This document shows, one piece after another, positions 51,736 through 62,700 of a DNA stretch of 64,000 nucleotides; position 1 is the stretch's first letter; every line of letters begins with the position of its first letter. The notes under the pieces are model-generated. The model saw nothing but the letters and a program-made list of their open reading frames with translations. It was not told where the DNA came from and ran no database searches. Location of the stretch: positions 94,873,740 to 94,937,739 of the forward strand of contig OW804095.1 of assembly GCA_942159475.1 (NCBI GenBank). The letters run 5' to 3'. The stretch comes from Sthenelais limicola (Eukaryota; Annelida; Polychaeta; Phyllodocida; Sigalionidae). The position numbers and the translations under genes were made by a program.

Positions 51736-54700
51736 CAGGGACTTGTTATGTATATATATGTGTTACGTATACTGTATGTTATGTATACTGTATATTATGT
51801 ATACTATATGTTAGTTATATTATATGGTATGCGGTATATATACATGTATGTATGGATGATATATTGTATGTATATTATGGTGTATGTGGCCAATTCCACC
51901 AATTTGGCAACATTTGGTCTCCTTCTGTCATAATCATTTTATATCATTTTCTGAGTCAGGTGTGTATGTCTGGTATGTATGTATGTATGTATGTATGTAT
52001 GTGTATGTATGTATATGTATGTTATATAAGCATAAAAGATTGCAGAATGCTGAGTATCCGAATTTCGGCCGAATTCGGCCGAGTTTCGGCCAAAACTCGG
52101 CCGGGTTTCGGCCGACTTTTGGCCGAATTGATCCAATTCGGATATCCGAAGTTCGGTATATGGGTAAATGGTCTTCCATACTAAACACCACGAGGGTCTG
52201 GGAGCCCGGGCTAGTAAAAATGATGCATATATCTTCTTCTCTGTGTCAAATCGGGTAGGCCTAATTTACAGTATGTGGTTTCAGCAGAATGACAAATCAT
52301 TAAGGGATACATTCTTGACGCATAAATAAAAGGATTCTATTGTCGGGAATAAAGGAGCAAAACAATACAAAGGGCATTAGGGCGAATGCCTGATAAACGA
52401 AGCCCATTATGACCATCCAAATCCTAAAAGGGAGCTTTTACTGACCTCATGCTGTAGTAAATCGTGCCATTTTGATACAGCCGGATGAAACGGTTTGGTT
52501 TCGTGACATCATGAAAGTAGGCCTTTTTTTCATTGGTGAAAAACAAATCGGGCAACCAGACATTGTCAGCAAGTCTCGCATCCAACGAGAGTTCTGACTC
52601 ATTCGAGAGCCTGCTGAACTCCAGACGGTCGTCGTGCCACATCTGGCGCATGAATATTGATACGACGTAGTCCTGGCAAAAGGAAAATATGACCTATGAT
52701 ATACGAGCAAAGAACTCTATAAAATGTGACTCATGCCAAGAAAGAAATATGTGAGGCGAGAGTGTAACAAAGACATTAGCCAAAATAAAGAATCAGTCGA
52801 AGAATGTTTGCTGAATTTTTACTGGTATAGCCTGCGATACAATGGTGCTGCATCTTTCTAGATGGAAGTTCCTTTATTTCAGAGGTTCTCGACGTACACA
52901 GAATATTTATTACATTGCAAGTGGATGATTCTTTAGCAGATGATTGCCTCTAGAATTACTTTCCCTCACCTCTCACTCTTCCATTCATACAGAAATGCAC
53001 AGTATACTTGTTTGTCCCTGACAGGCTACTTGTTCCTCACAGCTGCCTTTTGGTCTGCTCCTTCTGTCTCACACCCCCGTTGTCCCCCTGTAGTGTTAAA
53101 TTAATCCCCCACCTTCCTCCCATTCCCTTGCCGTCATCTCCAGCCCCGCCCCTTCTCTCTCCCTAGCCCTGGGCCCGCGCACATAAAAAACTAGACTTTA
53201 GACAATGTCTAGGCGCAAATCTTCAATAAAATCCCTGGCTTCAAGGACAATCTTGAAATCTGATTTTGTTTTTGTCTCCGGTCTCTGAAAATTAGACAAT
53301 GTAATTGTCTCTTCAATTTTTGTCCTTATTTGCAGTAGTTTTCTGGCGGCTGGCAGTAGTTTTACGCATAGAGATACAAGCTATTTTGTAAGATTTGCAG
53401 CAGGTGCACAGATAATGGAGAGACAATCAAAACGAGACAATTTTAAGTAGTTCTAGACAATATATATCGTATATGTGGCTAGTCCGCTGTAATAGTAGAG
53501 AAGGAAGACACAGAAGAAGGGATGGCCTTGAACCACCAATAAAGTAATCTGCAACAACATTGTTCTTAGTGTTGATATAATGGGGCACCAACTCAATACC
53601 AAAGATGAAGGTAGTCCAAAACAGCTCGTACAACCACTGCATGCAAGTCTTATTACAGCTGATTCCGTTGGTCAGCATTGCCACTACTTGCGTGTTATCA
53701 ATGTAACAATGGACACGTGTACCTCTGAGGTGATTTTTCCATCTCTTTACACCCAAAAGCACCGGGTATAACTCTTGTACGTTGATGTTATGGTAGCTCA
53801 CATTTTCAGTAGGCCCTTGAGCAATATGGGCACACGAAGTATCAGTCCATGGTATAATATTACTGTCCCACGCCCCTGCTATCCAGTCGGCACCAAGGAA
53901 GATGCCGAATCCTTTACTGGAGGCGTCGGAAACCATAGGTAGATGGAATTCGGGTTTAGAAATTAGACCTACACCGTTGAATACCTTACAGAAGGTGTGC
54001 CACCAAAGAATATCTTCTCGAAAGGCGTCTGAGATACTTGATCTACTGAGACGTTTACACAACATTATCTTATATAAGTCGAAGAGCCTCCGACAAAAAG
54101 TACGCCCACCTTTAAACACTGATGAGCAATGCGCCAGATAACCACACAGGCGCTCCAAGTCCTTTTTACTGATATATTTAGCATCTTTAACAGCAGTCAG
54201 AAGGAGGCGTAACTTCTCTACTTTTTCCATTGGCAAGCAGAGGGTCATATTCTCTGAGTCAATCTTGAATCCCAGGTATGTACACTTCTTGCTGGGGGTG
54301 GTCACTTTGTGCCAGGCAATGTAAAAACCTAGGAACCTTAGGAGGGCAACAAGGGTGTCACGGAAAAGGATACAGGTGGATTGATCGGGGGAGGAGAGGA
54401 AAAAATCATCCAAATAATTCACCACACATATACCGTAAATATTAAACATGGATTCAGCAATCAAATTAGAGATACTGTCAAAGACACAAGGGCCAATTCG
54501 GAGGCCAAAGCATAGTCTATTGTCTGTCAAATATTCATCTCTTCCGTCAATGTTCCATCTGAATCCGCATAATGTTCTGTGCTCAGGATTAATGGCTACT
54601 GCCCTATAAGCCGCCTTAATATCAACCACACTCATAAAAGAGTTTCTTGACACCATGTCTGTAGCATCGTCGATATTATTATAAGAGAAACTACGTACCA

Positions 54701-57700
54701 GTGAGTCACAATGAAAATTGACTGATTTTAAATCTGGGCGAGAGCAATCAGTTATCGGTCTAAGACCACCATCGGGCTTAGATACGGCCCCTAAAGAATG
54801 GATACACTTAGGTTTTTCATCAACTATAGATACACAACCCTCTAGTAACTCACTAGCTACAATTTTATCCATTTTTTGTTTTGCATCAGGTTCCATAATG
54901 GAACTATAATTGGCCAGCCGAACTCAGGCAACGGCGGTATATCACCATATGGTGAGTCGTGGTTATATTAACATCAACCCTATATTCGCTTTAAATGATC
55001 TATGTAAATCTTGTAACCGTGCCTGAATAAAGACCAGTACCAAAAAAAAATAATTCGGGCAGTCGTACGCCTGAACTGGCGTATCGATTACATCAAACCC
55101 ATCAACGATACCGTTAAAAACATCGATATAACGCTCAAAAACTGAGCAACCCTGGTAAAAAAGAATAGCCGCAAATCTGCATGGCTTAAGTTGAATTGGT
55201 ATACCACCTAATTTATGACTACAGTCGCAATTACCACGAAAACATTTAGCATAAACATCAACTACACAACCTTTCACTGACACAGGAGTGGAAAAAACCA
55301 CATTTTCCGAAGAAATATCATCATCGATGCTGTAAAACTTGGAGACAGCTTCACAAATACGATTGTACTTACAGTTACCGTCACATTTAGTAGCATATTT
55401 AGAAGAAAGGTGAGAATCAAGGGGAGAATCCAACGACGAGACATCACGACGATCCGAGGTGTCGTCAAGTTCCGCCATTTTGGCACTGGTTCCTATCTCC
55501 GGGACCGAAGATTCACAAACCATAGCAACTGGCTCACCCTCAATAACATAGGTGTCGCCACCACCTTGATTCTCGACCGTATCCTATTTACTAGACTTTG
55601 TGGACGAACAAGCCTTGGCACCATGTTCAGTAGACCCGCACCCGGAACATCGGTGGGGAAAATCACAGGGAGACTTGGAACAACCCGCAGCGTTGAATTT
55701 GAAGCACACCCGGTCTTTAGACGCCTTGGATTTTGACGAAGAAGTTGCTTTACTAGCCGTAGCTTTCCTTGAGTTCTCATACGAGTAAAACCTAAGGACC
55801 TCCTCCTGTTTTACTTCACTGAAAGCCACGAGACCGCGCTTATTGGCCCTTGATCGCACAGCTTGGTCGTAGAGTAACGATGCTTTGAGAGTGTACATTT
55901 GCGAGGCATTTTTCTCTGCCATCGTAATACAGTGGGACAAAACACCTGCTACCTCATCATATGGTCGTGAGTCAGTGACCAATTTCTCCATAGTATGCAA
56001 TGATAATAATATTAAATCGTCGAAAGTGTCAATGCTCTCACCCTTCTCCACGAATTGGTCGCGGTCGAAGGGCCCCGCCCTCTTCCTAGAAGAACTGCGC
56101 CTACGGCGGCTCGCAGTGTTGACGTTGTATATAGAACTTTCACGACTTTGAGACCTATCAAAATCTCTATCTTCCCGACGAGATGATCTTGAACTATGCA
56201 TAATCTTGACTTCAGAGTCATTCGACGCCACCGATGAAGTAGTACTCTTCTTCTCCAAACTCTCCACCGCACTCAAGATCCGAGTCACCATCCCCTCAAG
56301 ATGGTCCACACGCCCGGTAAGAGCATTCGTCTTGTCACTTCCAATGGCTTGAGCCTCGGCGTTAATCTTTCTGTTACAAGAAGTGCCAGTTGGTGATTCA
56401 TGTTCCTCTCCACAAGGAGTACAATACTTGAGTTTTCCCATGTTGAAACAATACTGCCAACAAATATCACACCACAACGGAAAAAATTTTCCAATACACG
56501 TGTGGCTGAATTGAATGGGAGGAGTAGAATGGCGTGTTTACCTTGTGGAAGGTGGGAGGGCATTGTGACGTGGCGCTCTGTGATTGGATAATGGGACAGG
56601 TGTCGTGGGGGGCGTGGTTCCCAGGGAACGTAACATAGCTACCGTTGCCAATATACTTCGGTGATGGTCACCTGCACGTTCATAAAGCAGTTTGTCTATT
56701 GTCTCTGGGACAATTTTGCAGTCTCTGTGACAATTAGGAGGCCAAAAGATCAAAAACTAAGGACAGCTCCAATAGCTGTCCTTAGGTGGTTTTGTCTCGA
56801 AATGTTGGAGTTTTGTCACTAAATTCTCAATTTGGAGACCATTTTGAGACAATTTTGGTTGTTTTACATTGAATGCAGTTCATCTATTGTCTCTGGGACA
56901 ATGTCTCTGGGACAATGTCTCTGGGACAATGTCTCTGGTACAATGTCTCTGGGACAATTTTGAGGCTGAAAAAAAAAAGAAATAAGGACAACTCAGTCCT
57001 TGGGTGGTTTTGTCTCGAAATATTAAATTTGTCACTAAAGTCACAATTTGGAGACAATTTTGGTTGCTTTACATTTCAGGCTGACTTGACTGCCAAACCA
57101 CGCCAAAAACTACCACCTGCCACCAGAAAACTACCACAAATTAGGACAAAAGCTGAAGAGGCAATATATTGTCTAATTTTCAGAGACTGGAGACAAAGAC
57201 AAAATCAGGCTTCAAGGACAAGGACAATCTGACTTTATGTGCACACCTTTTGAGATTGTCCTTGAAGCCAGGGATTTTATTGAAGATTTTTGCCTAGACA
57301 TTGTCTAATTTCTTGAAAGTTTAAAAAAACCTTTGTTCATCACTGATTACTTACTTGATTGCCCAGGTTAAATTCAAATCTATGGCAAAATTGTCTCCAA
57401 ATTATAAATTTAGAGACAAAACTTCAACATTTCGAGACAAAACTGCCTGAGAATGGCTATAAGGACACATTTTTTATGAGCGCGGTTTTGTCTAGATTTG
57501 CTAAAAATTGTCTCGTTTTAATTGTCTCTTTTTTATGTGCGCGCCTGCTGATCCTAATTCCTCATTTCTCTCTCACACCCAGCTCCTATCCCCTTTCTAT
57601 TCTTTGCCTGTCTGATAGCCTCTTCATAAATGGACATGGGAGGGTGTGCATTTTTCTGATTCTGGTATTCTGACCTAAAGGTAGTTAAGGTCTTCACAAA

Positions 57701-58810
57701 ATTCACACAAAAGAATGTATGTTCTATTGATAGGAAATTCTAGGAATCTTTTAACATGAAAGTACCAATACTTTGTATGTTTAAACTCTAGTTTAGTAAT
57801 CGTAACACTTGCCAATTGTACCCCGCCCCACCCCGGGAGTATGGGGGAAAGTCGTTGGTATTTGGGGAAATATGATGAAATCCCCGACCTTGCACCCCCG
57901 GGCAAAGAAATATGTTGCAATTGACAAATGCATAAGGCCAGGGCATAATGATATACAGCATTGTAAACAGCCCGAAATTGTATAACAACTCGAGTAGTAC
58001 ACAGTTATTTAGAGGATCTGATAGAAGCTGGGACAATGGATGTTTTGGCCTGCATTAAGTCATGCATGCAGTATAACCTATTGTATATAGGCTATGTATT
58101 TTAATGTTAAAGGTGCTTACCATGGTAGACTCGGATATACTGTCAAAGCTGCTGATAAATATGTCAGCCTCTACCACAGTCGGCGTGTCTGTAAAAACAA
58201 GAGGAAAGACGCCATTCAAGTGAATGATATTATGCTAGCCCCAATTACGCCCCTGGTTCAGAACAATACATTGTAATTATTGCTTTCCTTGGCACAAACC
58301 CATCTTAAAGATAGTATAGTACATACCATGGTCCTTAATCGTGTACGATTAAGAACAATAATTCATAGAGGTTTTGTTTTAATGGCTTCTATGGTTGGAT
58401 CCATAACATTGTCAGGAAATATGGAGTAGTATAACGACAGGTTCATATAGTATGGGCTACGAGTGTTGTCATTCCCACAGACATAAGATTTTTCCAGAAC
58501 TCTCCTCGGGAGTGGTTGATCATATATTGGTATATTGTTTTAGTGATATTCCTTTAAAAATCACATGGGATTAAATGGCTTCGACAGAAAAAGTAATATG
58601 AGTTCTACTTCTATTGTATGACAATTTATTCGCATTGTGTATTCTTTTCAACATTTTCTCTCTCAAAATATACGAAATGATATAACAAAGATTTCTCTAA
58701 AACACACAGCTTCCATGGAATATTAAACGTATTTCTCATACTCACTATTATCAAAGTTTGGAGGCACTCTATTGTCATAGCCCTCCAACAGCTTCTGTAA
58801 GAATTGGGAC
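46485..58810 (-). CDS. Glycine-receptor-like anion-selective Cys-loop channel subunit (8 exons, 5' end missing)
   Basis: Exons are 58746-58810, 58121-58188, 52446-52672, 49985-50067, 49321-49455, 48750-48902, 47028-47284 and 46485-46688, all phase-consistent, about 397 codons to a TGA. The ligand domain has [23 protein letters not shown] and the Cys-loop (C, 13 residues, C). The second Cys pair in [12 protein letters not shown] is typical of glycine receptors, with the loop-C Tyr and Thr kept. M1 follows; M2 has the PAR anion selectivity motif ([18 protein letters not shown]). M3 leads into a short basic loop rich in RDRERERE, then M4 ([20 protein letters not shown]). The signal peptide exon lies above 58810 and was not found. 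The agonist (glycine or another) cannot be proven from sequence. Confidence 0.92.
50927..52179. mobile_element. 1.25-kb TIR element with CCGAATT arrays and ACT target duplication
   Basis: The terminal 20 bases, ATGGAAGACCTTTTACCCAT at left, match the reverse complement of the right end at 19 of 20 positions. ACT flanks both sides (50924-50926 and 52180-52182). Just inside each end are arrays of CCGAA/CGGCCGAATT words in opposite orientation (50960-51290 and 52058-52155). The middle has (GA)n at 51702-51730 and an (ATGT)n run near 51970. There is no transposase. It lies in a receptor intron. The family is unassigned. Confidence 0.75.
52196..52217 (+). repeat. Second copy of the AGCCCGGGCTAGT repeat
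   Basis: It matches 28790-28812 over 22 bases and starts 14 bases after the TIR element target duplication. Possible Helitron-like 3' terminus. Confidence 0.35.
53427..54896 (-). CDS. Reverse transcriptase / RNase H (inverted-repeat element)
   Basis: The 489-codon frame carries RT blocks [20 protein letters not shown] (fingers), [14 protein letters not shown] (catalytic Asp), [30 protein letters not shown] (catalytic YLDD) and CTYLGFKID. RNase H follows with [41 protein letters not shown] and [13 protein letters not shown], so all acidic residues are present. After VVADY the usual start of the next domain is lost and the frame ends within 30 codons, next to the inverted repeat. In related elements this RT is followed by a tyrosine recombinase; here it is not. 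Confidence 0.85.
   Translation of the reverse strand: MEPDAKQKMDKIVASELLEGCVSIVDEKPKCIHSLGAVSKPDGGLRPITDCSRPDLKSVNFHCDSLVRSFSYNNIDDATDMVSRNSFMSVVDIKAAYRAVAINPEHRTLCGFRWNIDGRDEYLTDNRLCFGLRIGPCVFDSISNLIAESMFNIYGICVVNYLDDFFLSSPDQSTCILFRDTLVALLRFLGFYIAWHKVTTPSKKCTYLGFKIDSENMTLCLPMEKVEKLRLLLTAVKDAKYISKKDLERLCGYLAHCSSVFKGGRTFCRRLFDLYKIMLCKRLSRSSISDAFREDILWWHTFCKVFNGVGLISKPEFHLPMVSDASSKGFGIFLGADWIAGAWDSNIIPWTDTSCAHIAQGPTENVSYHNINVQELYPVLLGVKRWKNHLRGTRVHCYIDNTQVVAMLTNGISCNKTCMQWLYELFWTTFIFGIELVPHYINTKNNVVADYFIGGSRPSLLLCLPSLLLQRTSHIYDIYCLELLKIVSF
54963..55583 (-). CDS. Second open segment, same frame as gag-like protein, unknown function
   Basis: The segment continues the gag-like frame directly after its TAG codon and stays open to a TAA at 54963. 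It has no ATG for the first 20 codons (first at 55523). Cys-rich parts ([26 protein letters not shown]) hint at a metal-binding fold, but I do not recognise the family. It could be the N-terminal portion of the pol polyprotein. Two TGA codons follow the TAA in the same frame before the RT. Confidence 0.5.
   Translation of the reverse strand, partial: DTVENQGGGDTYVIEGEPVAMVCESSVPEIGTSAKMAELDDTSDRRDVSSLDSPLDSHLSSKYATKCDGNCKYNRICEAVSKFYSIDDDISSENVVFSTPVSVKGCVVDVYAKCFRGNCDCSHKLGGIPIQLKPCRFAAILFYQGCSVFERYIDVFNGIVDGFDVIDTPVQAYDCPNYFFLVLVFIQARLQDLHRSFKANIGLMLI
55584..56441 (-). CDS. Gag-like protein with zinc fingers (inverted-repeat element)
   Basis: The ATG at 56441 has strong context (AACATGG); an upstream in-frame ATG at 56477 is less likely. 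The N-terminus has a zinc-knuckle-like [18 protein letters not shown] coiled-coil-like region with a Ser/Arg-rich stretch ([18 protein letters not shown]) follows. The C-terminus carries a CCCH finger ([18 protein letters not shown]) immediately followed by a CCHC knuckle ([14 protein letters not shown]). These are nucleic-acid-binding features of gag-type proteins. It ends at a TAG, after which the same frame stays open for about 200 codons. Confidence 0.7.
   Translation of the reverse strand: MGKLKYCTPCGEEHESPTGTSCNRKINAEAQAIGSDKTNALTGRVDHLEGMVTRILSAVESLEKKSTTSSVASNDSEVKIMHSSRSSRREDRDFDRSQSRESSIYNVNTASRRRRSSSRKRAGPFDRDQFVEKGESIDTFDDLILLSLHTMEKLVTDSRPYDEVAGVLSHCITMAEKNASQMYTLKASLLYDQAVRSRANKRGLVAFSEVKQEEVLRFYSYENSRKATASKATSSSKSKASKDRVCFKFNAAGCSKSPCDFPHRCSGCGSTEHGAKACSSTKSSK
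56690..57085 (-). repeat. Tandem imperfect ~190-bp units with TGTCTCTGGGACAA array
   Basis: Two units share CTATTGTCTCTGGGACAAT, GTCCTTxGGTGGTTTTGTCTCGAAAT and GGAGACxATTTTGGTTGxTTTACATT. The second contains about five 14-base TGTCTCTGGGACAA repeats (56888-56960). A third, inverted copy of part of the unit lies at 57390-57460. This is the 5' terminal region of the inverted-repeat element. Confidence 0.7.
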
Positions 58811-60104
58811 CTGCAAATGCATCGGATAAATAAATTAGCGCCAATCGATTGATGTCGAAGCAAGATGGTTCATCTCATGAATCAAATTAAAACCAAAATT
58901 GGATCTCTTTTTGAATGATGGCTGTAATTTTCTGATTATACTTGTCCTGTTTAGCATTGATTAAATGTGGTCATGCCTATGAATTGAATATTATATCCAT
59001 GTGTGGCAAGGTAGGTTATTCATTTCCTAGTTGATATTCTGTCTTTAGTAATTATGTTCATATTACATCCATGAGTGACCTTTCTGCGGAACTGACATGG
59101 CAGTATAATATTAGATGATAATATGTTATATTAGTAGATAAAATAGTGTGTAGCTAGCTACGAATGTATGATGCTAAAGACTTAAAGGTAGTATGTGTAA
59201 CCTGCATAGAGGGCTGCATGAAGATGAGTAAAGAATAGTTTATGTGCGTTTCCCTCGGAGGCTTACAAACCTAATTGTACTAATGAGTATGCATGGGAAT
59301 GTAAGGATGCAATTAGTCTTAGTGGTAAAATGCAGTCTTATCTTACACAATGTTACATAGCTTATAACCGGTTTTTATCATGTTATATTCCTATCATTCA
59401 GAATCATGCCGAGAATCCTCACCAGTGTCACCGTTCATTCATTTTCAAAATAATTTGTAAAATAATTCTCACTCTTTACTTCAGAAGAGCAGACTACACT
59501 ACCAAGGCAAATATTAAGAATTGATTTTTCGGGTCTAACGATTCATTTATGTTTGGTCTGTATGCGTTATGTGTCAGAACGAGTGTAGTTGTTTGTTAAA
59601 GGTGTTTCTGAAAAATTACTCGCTGGTTACTTTCATGATGTATTCCTGAATAGCGCTCGGCTAAATTAGCAGGATCGAAGTTTCAATAGTTCGCTGAATA
59701 TTGTAATACATTTTTTGTACTTGTATCCATCGAAGTGCACACATCAATATTTAAGACACCCGAAAGGCGTGCTGTCCCCATTAATCCAGACGCAACAAGC
59801 TTTGAAATACATACAAGACGAAGTAATATGCTACTCGTGAGAAGGGTCTTGAAAGAAATCGAGTGATCAAAAAAACATTTATAACAAATAAGGATGCTCT
59901 GTGCGTAAGGAACTTAATTAATGTGACCTAAGTACATACTCGTGGTATTAAATAGACATGCAATGAAATGAAAAGCAACTTAATCAAGTTATACATCAAT
60001 GCATAGCTTCTTATTTTGACAAAAACCCGAACAGAGAGATATACTGGTAGAACTTCATGCACGAACTTAGGTCCAACCCGATTTTCACATTGTGCATATT
60101 GCCC
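58811..60104. other. Upstream of receptor exon, no gene recognised
   Basis: AT-rich DNA. The receptor's signal-peptide exon should lie here or further right, but no minus-strand ATG, hydrophobic stretch and donor combination is convincing. Confidence 0.5.
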
Positions 60105-60173
60105 CCGTTGCATAACAATCTGCGAGTAGCTTTTTCAGTGTTATTATTGAGCTCGCAGATTGTTATGCAACGG
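60105..60173. repeat. Perfect 22-bp-arm hairpin
   Basis: Arms 60105-60126 (CCGTTGCATAACAATCTGCG, then AG) and 60152-60173 are exact complements around a 25-base loop. The size fits either a miRNA precursor or the core of a MITE. No repeat copy was noted elsewhere in the window. Confidence 0.7.
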
Positions 60174-61459
60174 TGGCAGATTTGTATGCATGGTGTTAGT
60201 GATGATGAAGTATTCTAATTATCATTTAGCCCCAGTAGTTCCAAATAAAGAATATTTCAATAATGTGAAATGACTAGCGAGCATGGACCCAAGTTAGTTC
60301 TCTGGTTTGCCATTTCTGAACTCATAATATTGTTGTGACCAGCATACCCAACACAGTTCCAGTCAAAAGCACTACCACTAGCGCAATGTTGATCCGTACT
60401 TGGAGACCTAGGATTAGGGAAAGCATAAAAACGAAAATATACCCAACTGCTTAGTGGTACATCTTTGTTCCTTAATCACGCCAAAACGTACTATGCTGTT
60501 TCCATAATACCGATCAAATTATAATAACCAACCTGTCATATGTTAACCGTTTTTCGATTCACCGTAACATAACATTATGCGTATTTCAACCAAAGTGATT
60601 ATTTCAGAATGCCACAGAATAGGAAGATTGGAAATAATATTTCATATGGAAACATTGGGTGATAAGGTTGTATATGCTATCAATGAATACAAAGCGACCC
60701 TTCACAGGCTAAAGATTTCCTATGAATTATTACTGTGTGTAAAAAAGACAGAGTTGATCGAGAGATAATACGGAGGTAATAGGTGTGAGATGATACAAGT
60801 ATGGGTGTCTGCATGGAGATTCTGGCGGAGACATCAATATGTATAGGGACTTATGAAGGGGAGCAACGATGACTGCCCATCCAGAATAGCAAAGCTAGTG
60901 AAATTGGCCATTTCCATGCCATCACTGTCCCCTTTGCAAGTCTTGCAAAATACTGAATAAACCATATAGATACCTATATGTGTTTATCTTTTAGTGTAAC
61001 AGTACTCCCGTTTGGTATCAATGTTATAGAAAATATTGCTACATACAAAACTTTATGAAACATTAACAACAAAGGGAAAAATATAAGAGACTCTCCCGAT
61101 CGGTTTGAATTAAACTGTCACAATAAAGCGTCATAATGGTTGTTGAGGATAATCAACACTTACAATAGAGCGTCAATAGTGTCTTTGATAGAAAATTGTA
61201 TTAGAAACTCATACTATTATGGGGTTCAGCTGTTGGAACAACAGGATTCAGGCAAGATTGTTGCAAAGATAAAAATCCATGGTGAATACAAATCGTAAGG
61301 TGATAAAAAGAAAGAAATGGACAGCGGAAATGACTGTAGCATAGTGTTATGGGTAATACACGAATATAACTAGTAAGGTTTCTCCATCTCGCCTCAACGA
61401 CTCTTCAGGGACTGATCACAGACCCAAGCATACAGACAGCAATCAAGAGCCAACGGCTG

Positions 61460-61672
61460 CAGGGGCCCATTTCACAAGAAATCCCAACTTAAGATTTTCA
61501 AGATTTTCTTTCCTTAGTTATTTTCCCTTGCTAAGCAGATATTAAGGAATTTGCTAAATATATACAAACAATACTAATTTGTATTCATACTGTACGAATG
61601 TCCTAGATAAGCAAGGGAGAATAGCTTGGCAAGGGATATTTTAAGTAAGGATTTCTTATGCAACGGGCGCCA
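61460..61672. mobile_element. 213-bp MITE-like foldback element
   Basis: The ends GGGGCCCATTTCACAAGAAA and, on the opposite strand, GGCGCCCGTTGCATAAGAAA align over about 40 bases, including AATCC-ACTTAA. The middle keeps an inverted pair of TTCCCTTGC-like words. Ends beginning CAGGGGCCC are reminiscent of hAT-type MITEs, but no 8-bp target duplication is clear. Confidence 0.55.
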
Positions 61673-62481
61673 AGAATCTGCGGTATCCAGTACGATGACC
61701 AATGTGCTCCTTCTATTGAATGAGATCCCGCTGCATAATATCTCATCCCCGATATTCTGAAATGGCTTGTTTTCACAAGGTATCGACCTCTGTATAATCT
61801 CCCTACCTCTATGGGACATCGAATCTTCTACCACAGATTAAGATAAACGTATACATGATATTATACACAGGTGTTGGGAGAAATGTCTCCCTTGGCACAG
61901 ATATACAAAAATATAATTATACAGTGGAGTTCTTCCTGTACACCAAATTGTCACAACATGGAGTGAGAACTGCTCCCTAAAAGAAAGAAAGACCTCAACG
62001 GTCCATAAAATCCCGACAGCTCGGTCAATATACACACAGCTTAAGTTAAAGAAGGTATGGGTATGTATAAGCAAATAGGCTTCCAGCTAAGTTTTTCATC
62101 ATGATGTTTTGCCTCCTTAATAATCCACCCTACCAGTTGGCTATCCTGTATAATCTGTATTAATTAATATTTGGAGAGAATGGAACGATCCGCCAGTAAT
62201 CGAAAATTTATTGGACGAGATTCGGCTGCATAAGTATGATGCAGTAGGCAGAGTGCTTAAAAAGTCCAATAAATCTTCAATTACGATGGTGAGTTCCATT
62301 CTATATTTATCATATGTGCATAAAATTTGATGAAATATCATGTGTAAATCCTCAGATCAGATGACACTGAAAAAGTAGCCGACTCGGTGAAAAGTCTCAG
62401 AGACAGTGACAGCACTGTGACTTTACAGGCCTAGCTATATATGGCTATGCCTATGGATTTGTTGATGTGCTTCGCGGAAAC

Positions 62482-62564
62482 CCAAAAGCACATGTCTAAG
62501 TTGTTAATTTCATAGTTAGCCTACATAGAACTATGAAATTAACAACTTAAACAAGCGCTTTTGG
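62482..62564. repeat. 83-nt hairpin with 36-bp arms
   Basis: Arms 62482-62517 and 62529-62564 pair with three mismatches around an 11-base loop. The loop-proximal 20 bp (AAGTTGTTAATTTCATAGTT) are perfect. Geometry is similar to a pre-miRNA; a foldback repeat is equally possible. Confidence 0.7.
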
Positions 62565-62700
62565 ATTCAACAAACTGCTGATGTAATTCAGAGCTATTTT
62601 TAGACAACTTTTATTGCATCCCACTTATTGCACCTGAGGAATGTACATATTATAAATTACCGATCAATACACTCATAAAACCTCTAAATGACTTTGCTCA

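Larger units (their letters stand above)
53176..57543 (-). mobile_element. 4.4-kb inverted-repeat retroelement with RT/RNase H and no visible recombinase or integrase
   Basis: The ends are perfect 15-base inverted repeats (CGCGCACATAAAAAA at 53176-53190, complement at 57529-57543). Longer imperfect inverted repeats lie inside: 53200-53253 pairs with 57253-57306 at about 95%, and 53254-53345 pairs with about 57103-57225. Coding capacity on the minus strand is a gag-like zinc-finger frame, a second frame, and RT/RNase H. The RT is of the DIRS-related group, but no tyrosine recombinase, integrase or endonuclease motif occurs between the ends. Stops between frames suggest decay. It sits in the receptor intron between exons 58121-58188 and 52446-52672. 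Confidence 0.75.

Noticed and set aside
55410..55788. Overlapping frames on both strands near the gag/ORF2 junction
   Set aside because: Antisense or off-frame to the zinc-finger gag-like segment; no motifs.
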